A DNA stretch of 14,137 nt, taken from NCBI GenBank assembly GCA_029239415.1, contig JAQZAY010000094.1:1-14137 (forward strand), in the 5' to 3' direction. The position numbers and the translations under genes are program-made. The notes beneath the pieces are model-generated. The model did not search any database. It saw only the letters and a list, made by a program, of their open reading frames with translations, and was not told the origin of the DNA. Below, in pieces: positions 5,950 to 14,137 of the stretch; position 1 is the first letter of the stretch, and every line of letters starts with the position of its first letter. This DNA is from Pseudomonas sp. (GTDB lineage Bacteria; Pseudomonadota; Gammaproteobacteria; Pseudomonadales; Pseudomonadaceae).

Positions 5950-7514
5950 TGAGTGCCGCCCTGCCCGCGCCTGCCCTGCTACGCTTCGTGCCTCGCCGCA
6001 AGCGCCCGTCGATCTGGGTGGTGCTGCCAGTGCTGTTCCTGGTGGCCATGAGCTTGTTGCCGCTGCTGTATGTCGGCCTCAAGACCTGGGAGGCCGGCTG
6101 GCAGCAAGCACTGCACCTGCTCTGGCGCCCCTTCGTCTGGGGGCTGATGCGCAATACCCTGATGCTGGTTGCCGGGGTCACGGCGGCGTGCCTGGTCGTT
6201 GGCCTGGCACTGGCCTGGCTGCTCGAGCGCAGCGACCTGCGCGGTCGACGCTACTGGGGGGTGATCCTGTGCCTGCCATTTGCCGTACCGTCGTTCGTCG
6301 CCAGCTTTACCTGGGTATCGCTGAGCCCGAAGTTCGAGGGTCTTGGCGGGGCGATCCTGGTCATGGCGCTATCGAAATACCCGCTGGTGTTCCTGCCGGT
6401 GGCGGCCACCCTGCGCAATCTTGACACCTCGCTGGAGGAATCGGCGCGCACCCTGGGCTGTAGCCGCTGGGGGGTGTTCATCAAGATCACCCTGCCGCTG
6501 CTATGGCCCTCGATGCTGGGCGGCGCCCTGCTGATTGCCCTGCACATGCTGGTGGAGTTTGGCGCGCTGTCGATCCTTGGCCTGCAGACGTTCACCACTG
6601 CGATCTACCAGCAGTTCGAGCTCGAGTTCAGCAATGCCAACGCAGCGATGCTCTCGGCCGTGCTCCTGGCGATGTGCCTGGTGATGCTGTGGCTGGAGCT
6701 GCGCGTGCGTGGCAAGGCCCGTCATGTGCGCATCGGCCAGGGCGTCGCACGGCGTGCAGCACCGGTACGCCTGCGCGGCTGGACGGCGCCGGGGCAGCTA
6801 TTCTGCCTGGGGCTGGCAGTGCTGGGCAGCGGCATCCCGCTGGCCATGCTCGGCTACTGGCTGAGCGTGGGCTCGTCGGCCGCCTTCCCGGTGACCGATA
6901 TCAGCCGGGCATTGTTGTCGTCGCTGTCGATGTCACTGGGTGGCGCGACCTTCGCGCTGTTGCTGGCACTGCCGATCAGCTTCCTGGTGGTGCGCTACAA
7001 AGGCCGCCTGGCGATCTGGGCAGAACGCCTGCCATACCTGCTGCACGCGCTGCCGGGCCTGGTGATCGCGCTGACCCTGGTGTACTTCGCCTTGCACTAC
7101 GTGCCGGCGCTGTACCAGACCACCGGGTTGCTGCTGCTGGCGTATGCCCTGCTGTTCCTGCCCCTGGCCCAGGCGCCGGTACGCACAGCACTGAACAAGG
7201 CTTCGCCAACGCTGGAAGAGGCAGCTCGAACGCTGGGTTCCACGTCGTTCGGCGCGTTTTGCCGGGTGACCCTGCCGATCATCTTCCCGGCGCTGGCGGC
7301 AGCGTTCGCGCTGGTGTTCCTCGATGCCATGAAGGAGCTGACGGCCACCCTGCTGCTCAGCCCGACGGGGATGACGACGCTGGCGACCGAAGTGTGGGCG
7401 CATACCGCCAACGTCGAGTTCGCGGCGGCGGCGCCGTATGCGGCATTGCTGATCGTGGTGTCGGGGCTGCCGGTTTATCTGCTGACGACGCGGATGTATC
7501 TGAACAGGGCTTAG
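5949..7514 (+). CDS. fbpB: ferric-iron ABC transporter permease, two fused domains (FbpB/HitB type)
   Basis: This 521-residue, strongly hydrophobic inner-membrane protein would form the channel for Fe3+ released by the preceding binding protein. It is a fusion of two BPD_transp_1 halves, as is usual in FbpB/HitB, so one polypeptide supplies both membrane subunits. Each half has an EAA loop that docks with the ATPase: residues 163-183 (EESARTLGCSRWGVFIKITLP) in abbreviated form EESARTLG...KITLP, and 423-443 (EEAARTLG...RVTLP). A linker of about 30 residues near 252-282 separates the halves. The ATG shares one base with the upstream stop, so translation is coupled. No ATPase gene follows; the next gene is on the opposite strand. 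The transporter must borrow an FbpC-like ATPase encoded elsewhere. Confidence 0.92.
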   Translation: MSAALPAPALLRFVPRRKRPSIWVVLPVLFLVAMSLLPLLYVGLKTWEAGWQQALHLLWRPFVWGLMRNTLMLVAGVTAACLVVGLALAWLLERSDLRGRRYWGVILCLPFAVPSFVASFTWVSLSPKFEGLGGAILVMALSKYPLVFLPVAATLRNLDTSLEESARTLGCSRWGVFIKITLPLLWPSMLGGALLIALHMLVEFGALSILGLQTFTTAIYQQFELEFSNANAAMLSAVLLAMCLVMLWLELRVRGKARHVRIGQGVARRAAPVRLRGWTAPGQLFCLGLAVLGSGIPLAMLGYWLSVGSSAAFPVTDISRALLSSLSMSLGGATFALLLALPISFLVVRYKGRLAIWAERLPYLLHALPGLVIALTLVYFALHYVPALYQTTGLLLLAYALLFLPLAQAPVRTALNKASPTLEEAARTLGSTSFGAFCRVTLPIIFPALAAAFALVFLDAMKELTATLLLSPTGMTTLATEVWAHTANVEFAAAAPYAALLIVVSGLPVYLLTTRMYLNRA

Positions 7515-7552
7515 CCTGTTCGAACCCCTTCGCTGGATTGCCAGCGAAGGGG
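7502..7552. terminator. two adjacent hairpins between convergent fbpB and the chemoreceptor gene
   Basis: GAACAGG (7502-7508) pairs with CCTGTTC (7515-7521) across the fbpB stop codon. Next, CCCCTTCGCTGG (7525-7536) pairs perfectly with CCAGCGAAGGGG (7541-7552) around an ATTG loop. The stronger 12-bp stem sits between two convergent genes and can form in either transcript, so it is a likely shared terminator, although neither side has a good U-tract. Confidence 0.6.
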
Positions 7553-7568
7553 CCAGTATTGACACCCA

Positions 7569-9503
7569 TCAGGCCCTGAACTGCCCCAGGCTCGCCTTCA
7601 ACTGCCCCGCCAGGTCATCCAGCACCTTGCTGCTGGCCGTGGTCTGCATTACCACCTCCGCCGCCCGCTCGGCCTGGACATGGATAGTCTCCACCCTCCC
7701 CCGCACCGCCTGCGCGCCGCTGGCCTGCTGCTCGGCCGCCCGTGTCGCCAGACCGATCGCGGCATGCACCTGCTCCACCGACGCCTGTACCGACTGTTGC
7801 ACGCGGGCATTGTCACGCAGTACCAGCAGCCCTTCATTGGCCTGGCGGCCCGCCTGGCTGATCGCGGCGACCGCCTCCCTGGCGCCTTGCTGCAACGCGC
7901 CGATATGCGCCTTGATATCCCCGGTCGAGCTCTGGGTCTTGCTGGCCAGGGCCCGTACCTCGTCGGCCACCACCGCGAAGCCGCGCCCGGTCTCGCCAGC
8001 GCGCGCAGCCTCGATGGCCGCATTGAGCGCCAGCAGGTTGGTCTGTTCGGCAATCCCATGGATAACCGTCAACACAACCTCGATCTGCTCGCTCTGCAGG
8101 GCCAGGCGCTCGATCACCTGCGAACCGGTGTGCACTTGCCCGGCAAGGCTCTCGATCAGGCAGGTCAGCTGAGTGGAAGTGCGGCTGTTCTCGTCGGTGG
8201 CCTGGCGGATGTCGACCACCTGCTGCAGGGCTGCCTGCATGGCATGGCTTTCGTTCTGTGCTTGCTCGGCCATGATAGAGAGGTCGCGCAGGCTGGCCGC
8301 CACTTCATCACGCTGCAGCGCAGCGGCGGCATCGGCACCGGCACTGCGCTGCGCCATGCTGTCGATCTCGACACCCGTGCGCTGGGCCACATCGCCGGCT
8401 TCCCGGACGATGGGCTGCAGCTTGTCGACAAAGCGGTTGACCGCAGCGGCCATGTCGCCGATCTCATCGCGGCTGTCCAGGGCCACCCGCCGGGTAAGAT
8501 CGCCTTCACCAGCGGCCAGGTCATCGAGCGCTGCGATCAACAGGCGCAACTTGCTCAGCACCCGACGACCCAGCACGACCGCCACCAGCAGCAGGACGCC
8601 CAGACCTACCACCGCCAGGCCAAGGCCGATCCGCCAACGCAGCTCCGACGCCGCCTCGCGCACGCTCTGCGCAGTATTGGCCTGCATCGCGGCAGCGCTG
8701 GACTGCGCCGTCTCCAGCCGAGCCCGCAGCGCCTTGCCGCTGTCGGCGGCGGCACCGACAAGACTGTCTCCCACCAATTGGTCACCACTGGCGATCAGCG
8801 CCGAAAACCGCTGGTCGAGAGCGTCGAGCTGCTGGTCTACCGCAGCGGTAGACACGCCCATCAGCACCTTGCCGATCTGCGTGCCGTTGGGACTGATCGG
8901 GGCCTCGATGAAGTAAACAGAGGGATCGTTGCGCGCGGCATCCAGCACCTTGTCCAGGGCGCGCTCGCCCTGGCCCTTGGAGATCAGGGCCTGGTTGATC
9001 GGGTTCTGCCGGTTCAGGTAGCGGGTCAGGTGCTGGCCCTGGGCGTCGTCGTAGACCACGAACAGCACATTGGGATTGCGCTGCGCGCGCCGGGCGAACT
9101 CCGAGAGCGTGGGCACGTCGTTGTCCCACATGGCCCGCGGGGCAACCGAGGCCAGCAGTTCGGCCATGTCGTTCGCCGAATCCTTGAGGTTCTTCTCGAG
9201 CGACGCGCGCAGTTGCCGCTGCTCGTCTTCCAGGCGCGACGAAAGCCCGCTGTTGAGTCGTTGACGGGTACTGGCCGACAAGCTGTCCAGGCCTGAACGG
9301 ACCTCCTGCCCCGCCTGCTCCAGATCGTCGGACAATTTACGGCTATCCACGCCGAGGCGATCGCCCAGATCTGCCTCCAACGCAGTGACCGTGCTCCGAG
9401 TCAGCGCAACGGCGACCAGTACCTGCACCAGAAGAGCGATACCCAAGGCCACAAACACAGGCCGCAACAGGCGGCTTCGTAACAATGAAAGAACGGCAGA
9501 CAC
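7569..9503 (-). CDS. methyl-accepting chemotaxis protein with periplasmic sensor domain
   Basis: The 644-residue protein is a transmembrane chemoreceptor that would control CheA activity in response to a periplasmic ligand. A first membrane helix spans about 14-34 and a second about 291-311. The region between (about 35-290) is predicted periplasmic: a long helical, coiled-coil-like part, then an alpha/beta segment ([12 protein letters not shown]... [12 protein letters not shown]... IGKVLMGVS) suggestive of a Cache/PAS-like sensor. A HAMP domain follows (about 312-365) and then the cytoplasmic coiled coil. The signalling tip has the nearly invariant [20 protein letters not shown] and [15 protein letters not shown] (about 483-520). 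There is no C-terminal CheR/CheB-binding pentapeptide. Translation starts at a GTG ([10 protein letters not shown]), supported by GAGGG upstream. The ligand cannot be told from sequence. A sigma54 promoter precedes it. Confidence 0.94.
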   Translation of the reverse strand: MSAVLSLLRSRLLRPVFVALGIALLVQVLVAVALTRSTVTALEADLGDRLGVDSRKLSDDLEQAGQEVRSGLDSLSASTRQRLNSGLSSRLEDEQRQLRASLEKNLKDSANDMAELLASVAPRAMWDNDVPTLSEFARRAQRNPNVLFVVYDDAQGQHLTRYLNRQNPINQALISKGQGERALDKVLDAARNDPSVYFIEAPISPNGTQIGKVLMGVSTAAVDQQLDALDQRFSALIASGDQLVGDSLVGAAADSGKALRARLETAQSSAAAMQANTAQSVREAASELRWRIGLGLAVVGLGVLLLVAVVLGRRVLSKLRLLIAALDDLAAGEGDLTRRVALDSRDEIGDMAAAVNRFVDKLQPIVREAGDVAQRTGVEIDSMAQRSAGADAAAALQRDEVAASLRDLSIMAEQAQNESHAMQAALQQVVDIRQATDENSRTSTQLTCLIESLAGQVHTGSQVIERLALQSEQIEVVLTVIHGIAEQTNLLALNAAIEAARAGETGRGFAVVADEVRALASKTQSSTGDIKAHIGALQQGAREAVAAISQAGRQANEGLLVLRDNARVQQSVQASVEQVHAAIGLATRAAEQQASGAQAVRGRVETIHVQAERAAEVVMQTTASSKVLDDLAGQLKASLGQFRA

Positions 9504-9526
9504 GCTGGAACCCTCGTACTACTGGC

Positions 9527-9543
9527 GCCATTAAATTGATGGC
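9527..9543. promoter_or_regulatory. small inverted repeat in the chemoreceptor leader
   Basis: GCCAT (9527-9531) and ATGGC (9539-9543) flank an AT-rich 7-nt centre (TAAATTG). They lie between the predicted sigma54 transcription start and the start codon. It could be an operator or a weak RNA hairpin. A five-base arm can arise by chance, so support is weak. Confidence 0.25.
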
Positions 9544-9562
9544 ACTCTGGGAGGGTTTCTAC

Positions 9563-9578
9563 AGCAAAGCCTGTGCCG
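9563..9578 (-). promoter_or_regulatory. sigma54 (-24/-12) promoter of the chemoreceptor gene
   Basis: Read on the minus strand, CGGCACAGGCTTTGCT matches the sigma54 consensus TGGCACGRNNNTTGCW at all but two defined positions. The invariant GG (9576-9577) and GC (9564-9565) have the required spacing. The predicted start near 9552 leaves about 50 nt to the GTG at 9503. It lies wholly in the intergenic region between purA and the chemoreceptor. Such promoters need an enhancer-binding ATPase; I did not identify its binding site. Confidence 0.7.
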
Positions 9579-9615
9579 AATCCCCGCGCGCCTCCACAGC
9601 GGCAATGCAGGGGCG

Positions 9616-9650
9616 AAAAAAAGCCGCGCTGACTTTCGCAAGCGCGGCTT
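9616..9650 (-). terminator. intrinsic terminator of purA
   Basis: On the minus strand a 10-bp perfect stem AAGCCGCGCT/AGCGCGGCTT (9641-9650 with 9621-9630, 10-nt loop) is followed by a run of seven T (complement of A at 9616-9622). It begins 26 nt after the purA stop codon. It separates purA from the chemoreceptor promoter just downstream. Confidence 0.92.
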
Positions 9651-9675
9651 TGCATTCAGCCTTCAGTAGGGCGAA

Positions 9676-10983
<1,308 letters not shown>

Positions 10984-10999
10984 TCACGCAATCTTGGGT

Positions 11000-11015
11000 G
11001 CCGGCGACTGCCGGC
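11000..11015. other. small hairpin in the hisZ-purA gap
   Basis: GCCGGC (11000-11005) and GCCGGC (11010-11015) are separated by GACT and pair with each other in RNA. The element lies in the 55-nt spacer just after the hisZ stop. It has no U-tract on the minus strand, so read-through into purA is expected. It may modulate or process the transcript. Confidence 0.35.
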
Positions 11016-11023
11016 GGAAAAAC

Positions 11024-12211
11024 TCACTGGGTCAGCGGCAGAACCTGCCAGCGCCCGTCTTGCTGAATCAATTGCCGATCACAATCCGCCTCGAGAGCAG
11101 CACTCAGCGGTTGCCCAGGCAAGGCCTGGACCACGCGCTGGCCCTCGTTGCGCAACTGGCAGACCAACTGCCAGAGGGCCGCATCGCTGCTGTCGGGAAT
11201 CCAGATCCCGCCAGAAGGCAACACGACCTCCGCTCGCCCCAGTGTGACCAGGGTCTTCAAATCCGTGGAGAAACCGGTGGCCGGACGCGCCCGGCCAAAG
11301 TCGGCGCCGATGTCGTCGTAGCGACCGCCCTGGGCGATCGATTGACCGACGCCGGGCACGAACACCGCGAACACGACGCCAGTGTGATAGTTGTAGCCGC
11401 GCAGTTCGCCCAGGTCGAAATACAGCGGCAGGTCCGGATAACGCGCCGCCAGGCGGTCGGCGATCGCCAGCAGGTCATCCAGCGCGGCCAGCACGCTGGC
11501 CGGGGCACGGCCGAGGCGCACGCGAGCCTGGGCGAGCACTTCACGGCCGCCGCACAGGTCGCTCAGGGCGCGCAACATGTTGCCCATGTCTTTTGGCAGG
11601 TCAGCGGTGAGCGCCTCTACCTCGTCGCGGGCCTTGCGCTGCAAGGCATCGAAGAGCTGCTGCTCGACCGCGCCGGACAAACCGGCCGCGCGGGCCAGGC
11701 CACGGTAGATCCCGACATGGCCAAGGTCCATGTGCACATCGGGCACGTCGGCCAGCTGCAGCATGGCGAGCATCAGGCTGATCACCTCGACGTCGCTGAC
11801 CGGGCTGGCATCGCCGTACAGTTCGGCGCCAAGCTGGATCGGGCTGCGCGAGGTCGACAGGGCACGCGGCTGGGCGTGCAGCACGCTGCCGGCGTAGCAC
11901 AGGCGGCTCGGGCCTTCGCGGCGCAGGGTGTGCGCGTCGATGCGCGCGACCTGCGGCGTGAAATCGGCGCGAAAGCCCATCAGGCGGCCGGATTGCGGGT
12001 CGACGACCTTGAAGGTCCGCAGGTCCAGGTCCTGGCCGGCACCGGTCAGCAGCGATTCCAGGTACTCGATATGCGGAGTGACGACCAGTTCGTAGCCCCA
12101 ACTCTGGAACAGGTCCAACACCTGGCGGCGCGCGAGCTCGATGCGCGCGGCCTCAGGTGGCAGTACTTCCTCGATGCCATCTGGCAAGAGCCAGCGGTCT
12201 ACCGTTGCCAT
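11024..12211 (-). CDS. hisZ: ATP phosphoribosyltransferase regulatory subunit HisZ
   Basis: The 395-residue protein is the histidyl-tRNA-synthetase paralogue that combines with short-form HisG, encoded elsewhere, to make active ATP phosphoribosyltransferase, the first enzyme of histidine synthesis. Class II synthetase remnants are clear: motif 1 near residues 25-55 ([20 protein letters not shown]), motif 2 at about 75-90 ([16 protein letters not shown]) and a motif 3-like [18 protein letters not shown]. The histidine-binding signature of true HisRS and its C-terminal anticodon-binding domain are absent; the corresponding segment reads [13 protein letters not shown]. The ATG at 12211 ([19 protein letters not shown]) follows AGGGGA and matches the family start; the frame upstream is open but not protein-like. 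It precedes purA, an arrangement seen in other pseudomonads. Confidence 0.95.
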   Translation of the reverse strand: MATVDRWLLPDGIEEVLPPEAARIELARRQVLDLFQSWGYELVVTPHIEYLESLLTGAGQDLDLRTFKVVDPQSGRLMGFRADFTPQVARIDAHTLRREGPSRLCYAGSVLHAQPRALSTSRSPIQLGAELYGDASPVSDVEVISLMLAMLQLADVPDVHMDLGHVGIYRGLARAAGLSGAVEQQLFDALQRKARDEVEALTADLPKDMGNMLRALSDLCGGREVLAQARVRLGRAPASVLAALDDLLAIADRLAARYPDLPLYFDLGELRGYNYHTGVVFAVFVPGVGQSIAQGGRYDDIGADFGRARPATGFSTDLKTLVTLGRAEVVLPSGGIWIPDSSDAALWQLVCQLRNEGQRVVQALPGQPLSAALEADCDRQLIQQDGRWQVLPLTQ

Positions 12212-12484
12212 TACGCCATTTCCCCTTTGGTCCGGGCGGCCTGCCCGCGGGCTAGCCTTGAGTGAAACAGGTATGGGCAGACAGCAACAGGCAGCACCGA
12301 TCCCAGCGCCGCCGCCGTGCCAACACCCTCTAATCCTTTGAACAGCCAGCGTTGCGGCCGTGTTGTGGCCGATCAACCTTGCAGACGCAAAAAAGCCGGG
12401 AATTTCCCGGCTGCCGAATCATACACCCGTTTTCGGACAGAAATCACCCCACCAGGCTTTTTAGCCGCCCGGCGGGGTGTCTGT
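12212..12484. other. intergenic region between hflC and hisZ
   Basis: This 273-nt gap holds the hflC terminator (12389-12412) and a second GC-rich hairpin immediately after hflC: CACCCC at 12445-12450 pairs with GGGGTG at 12474-12479, with an inner GGC/GCC pairing. The remaining stretch up to the hisZ start should contain the hisZ promoter, but I found no well-spaced -35/-10 pair. Two short palindromes are visible: GGCC-N7-GGCC near 12358-12372 and CCCGCGGG near 12244-12253. No credible gene is seen. Confidence 0.5.
12389..12412 (-). terminator. intrinsic terminator of the hflK-hflC operon
   Basis: On the minus strand AGCCGGG (12412-12406) pairs with CCCGGCT (12400-12394) around a five-base AT loop, and a run of six T follows (complement of A at 12389-12394). 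It lies about 70 nt after the hflC stop codon. Confidence 0.88.
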
Positions 12485-13354
12485 TCAGGGCTTGCTCTTG
12501 TCCAGGAAGCGGAAGAACTCGTTCTTCGGATCCAGGACCAGCACGTCGCTCTTGCTCGAGAAGCTTTCGCGGTAAGCCTGCAGGCTACGATAGAAGGCGT
12601 AGAAATCAGGATCCTGATTGTACGCCGCCGCGTAGATGGCGGCCGCCTGAGCGTCACCGTCACCGCGGGTCTCTTCCGATTCGCGATAGGCCTCGGCTAC
12701 CAGAACACGGCGCTGACGGTCGGCATCGGCACGGATACCCTCCGCCAGCTCGTTACCCTTGGCACGGTGCTCGCGGGCTTCACGCTCACGCTCGGTGCTC
12801 ATGCGATCGAACACGCTGCGGTTCACTTCCTTCGGCAGGTCGATGGCCTTGACGCGAACGTCGATGACCTCGATACCCAGCTCCTTGTCGGCCATGCGGT
12901 TGAGCGAAGCGGTGATGTCAGCCATCAGCGCGTCACGTTCACCGGAGACCACCTCGTGCAGGGTGCGCTTGCCGAACTGGTCACGCAGGCCGCTTTCCAG
13001 ACGACGCGACAGGCGCTCGTCGGCGATCTGCTTGAGGCCGGAAGTCGCGGTGTAGAACCGCTCGGCATCCTTGACCCGCCACTTGGCGTAGGCATCGACC
13101 ATGACGGCTTTCTTTTCCAGGGTCAGGAAGCGCTGCGTCGGTGCATCCAGGGTCATCAGGCGGGCGTCGAACTTGCGCACCTGGTTGACATACGGGATCT
13201 TCACATGCAGGCCCGGCTGGACATCGGTCTGCACCACGCGACCGAAGCGCAGCATGACCGCACGCTCGGTCTGGGACACGATGTAGAAGCTGTTCCAGGC
13301 CACGATGGCCAGCACCACGGCTACGATCAGGGCGATCAGCGATCTATTGCTCAT
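12485..13354 (-). CDS. hflC: HflC, SPFH-family modulator of FtsH protease
   Basis: The 289-residue protein forms, with HflK, the inner-membrane HflKC complex that encloses the FtsH protease and limits its access to membrane substrates. A single N-terminal membrane anchor (about residues 5-22, LIALIVAVVLAIVAWNSF) is followed by the SPFH/prohibitin domain (SQTERAVMLRFGRVVQ..., FDARLMTLDAPTQRFLT). A long charged helix follows (ERERE..., DADRQRRVLVAEAYRE) and then the conserved C-terminal region (GDGDAQAAAIYAAAYNQDPDF in shortened form GDGDAQAA...FYAFYRS). Its ATG overlaps the hflK stop by one base (TGATG), implying coupled translation and a fixed subunit ratio. Length is normal, and it is the last gene of its operon here. 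Confidence 0.96.
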   Translation of the reverse strand: MSNRSLIALIVAVVLAIVAWNSFYIVSQTERAVMLRFGRVVQTDVQPGLHVKIPYVNQVRKFDARLMTLDAPTQRFLTLEKKAVMVDAYAKWRVKDAERFYTATSGLKQIADERLSRRLESGLRDQFGKRTLHEVVSGERDALMADITASLNRMADKELGIEVIDVRVKAIDLPKEVNRSVFDRMSTEREREAREHRAKGNELAEGIRADADRQRRVLVAEAYRESEETRGDGDAQAAAIYAAAYNQDPDFYAFYRSLQAYRESFSSKSDVLVLDPKNEFFRFLDKSKP

Positions 13355-14137
13355 CAGCGGCTCTCCCTAGTGCGCGGCGGCTGTTGTTGCGATTGCAGCT
13401 CGGCCGCACGGGCAGCCGCGTCGTTGACCGACGCCGATACACCGCTGCTGACCGGCGCCGCGTTGTTGCGGCTGCCTTCGACCATCTTGTCCAATGGCAG
13501 GTAGAGCAGGTTGTTCTGCCCGTCCTTGGTCGCCACCATGACCTTGCTCGAGTTGCTGTATACCTGTTGCATGGTTTCCAGGTACAGGCGCTGGCGGGTA
13601 ACTTCCGGCGCCTTGCGGTACTCGGTCACCAGCTTGACGAAGCGATCGGCCTCACCCTTGGCGCGGGAGACGACTTCGTCGCGGTAACCGTTGGCGTCCT
13701 CGATGATGCGCTGGGCCTGGCCGCGGGCTTCGGGCACCACGCCATTGGCGTAGGACTCGGCCTGGTTGCGGGCACGCTGCTCGTCTTCGCGGGCGCGGAT
13801 CACGTCGTCGAAGGCTTCCTGCACTTCACGCGGGGCTGCCGCGCTCTGCACGTTGACCTGGGTCACGGTGATACCGGTACGGTAGGTGTCGAGGAAGCGC
13901 TGCAGGCGCTCGCGGATATCCACGGCCATCTGCTCGCGCCCTTCGGTCAGCACCTGGTCCATCGAGGTGGAACCCACCACGTGGCGCAGGGCGCTTTCGG
14001 TCGCGTGCTGCAGGCTCACCTCAGGCTGGTCGACGTTGAGCACGAAGTCCTGCAGGTTGGTGATCTTGTACTGCACGGTCAGCGGCACCTCGACGATGTT
14101 CTCGTCCTCGGTGAGCATCTGGCCCTGCTTGGTGTAG
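13354..14137 (-). CDS. hflK: HflK, SPFH-family modulator of FtsH protease (C-terminal part, cut by window edge)
   Basis: About 260 C-terminal residues of HflK are in the window; the N-terminus and membrane anchor are outside, so the first in-frame ATG (14118) is not the true start. The frame stays open to the window edge (YTKQGQ before it). The SPFH domain shows VEVPLTVQYKITNLQDFVLN and VTQVNVQSAAAPREVQEAF, followed by a long charged helix (ARNQAESYANGVVPEARGQA in shortened form ARNQAESYANG...AQRIIEDANG) and YLETMQQVYSNSSKVMV. The tail is low complexity and rich in Ala, Gln and Arg (AAELQSQQQPPRTRESR), as usual for HflK. It acts with HflC to control FtsH. Confidence 0.95.
   Translation of the reverse strand, partial: YTKQGQMLTEDENIVEVPLTVQYKITNLQDFVLNVDQPEVSLQHATESALRHVVGSTSMDQVLTEGREQMAVDIRERLQRFLDTYRTGITVTQVNVQSAAAPREVQEAFDDVIRAREDEQRARNQAESYANGVVPEARGQAQRIIEDANGYRDEVVSRAKGEADRFVKLVTEYRKAPEVTRQRLYLETMQQVYSNSSKVMVATKDGQNNLLYLPLDKMVEGSRNNAAPVSSGVSASVNDAAARAAELQSQQQPPRTRESR

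Noticed and set aside
7680..9296. 538-codon plus-strand open frame opposite the chemoreceptor
   Set aside because: It overlaps a well-supported chemoreceptor gene, is His/Arg/Gln/Leu-rich and lacks a recognisable domain.
12321..12345. Second sigma54 promoter upstream of hisZ (TTGGCACGG on the minus strand)
   Set aside because: The -24 half is good, but the GC of the -12 element is not preceded by TT at the required spacing.

Overview
The window looks like a core-chromosome segment of a fluorescent Pseudomonas, most likely of the P. putida group. This rests on the high-GC codon use, the gene order (rpsR-rpsF, rlmB-rnr, purA-hisZ-hflC-hflK) and protein sequences typical of that genus. It was judged by eye, without a database search. 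Most of it is ordinary housekeeping sequence. I see no phage, transposon, CRISPR or toxin/defence system, and no convincing previously undescribed system.

Layout: positions 1-548 (minus) hold the 5' end of rpsR and all of rpsF, driven by a good sigma70 promoter (669-697) with a leader of about 114 nt. Positions 783-4241 (minus) hold rlmB and rnr, which overlap by 4 nt. rnr is broken: a perfect 55-bp tandem duplication (2450-2504 / 2505-2559) shifts the frame inside the RNB catalytic domain. Positions 4403-4794 (plus) are a complete tRNA unit: UP-like AT tract, promoter with GC-rich discriminator, two near-identical tRNA-Leu(CAG) genes and a strong terminator. Positions 4882-7552 (plus) are an iron-uptake pair: a Fur-box-like palindrome, a periplasmic Fe3+-binding protein (FbpA/HitA type) and a fused two-domain permease (FbpB/HitB type). 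The ATPase is not adjacent. Positions 7569-9578 (minus) are a methyl-accepting chemotaxis protein with a GTG start and a near-consensus sigma54 (-24/-12) promoter. Positions 9616-12211 (minus) are hisZ then purA, ending in an intrinsic terminator. Positions 12389-14137 (minus) are the end of the hflK-hflC operon with its terminator.

The housekeeping genes cover translation (S6, S18, 23S rRNA 2'-O-methylation, two Leu tRNAs), RNA decay (RNase R), AMP and histidine synthesis, and control of FtsH proteolysis. The iron transporter and chemoreceptor sit between the tRNA pair and purA and look like an accessory insertion in an otherwise conserved neighbourhood.

The main point to check is the rnr duplication. 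It is either a real, potentially reversible knock-out of RNase R or an assembly artefact: 55 is a common de Bruijn k-mer length, and unmerged contig overlaps leave exactly this signature. Other useful observations are the sigma54 promoter, the Fur box, the compensatory base-pair change between the two tRNAs and the long rpsF leader.
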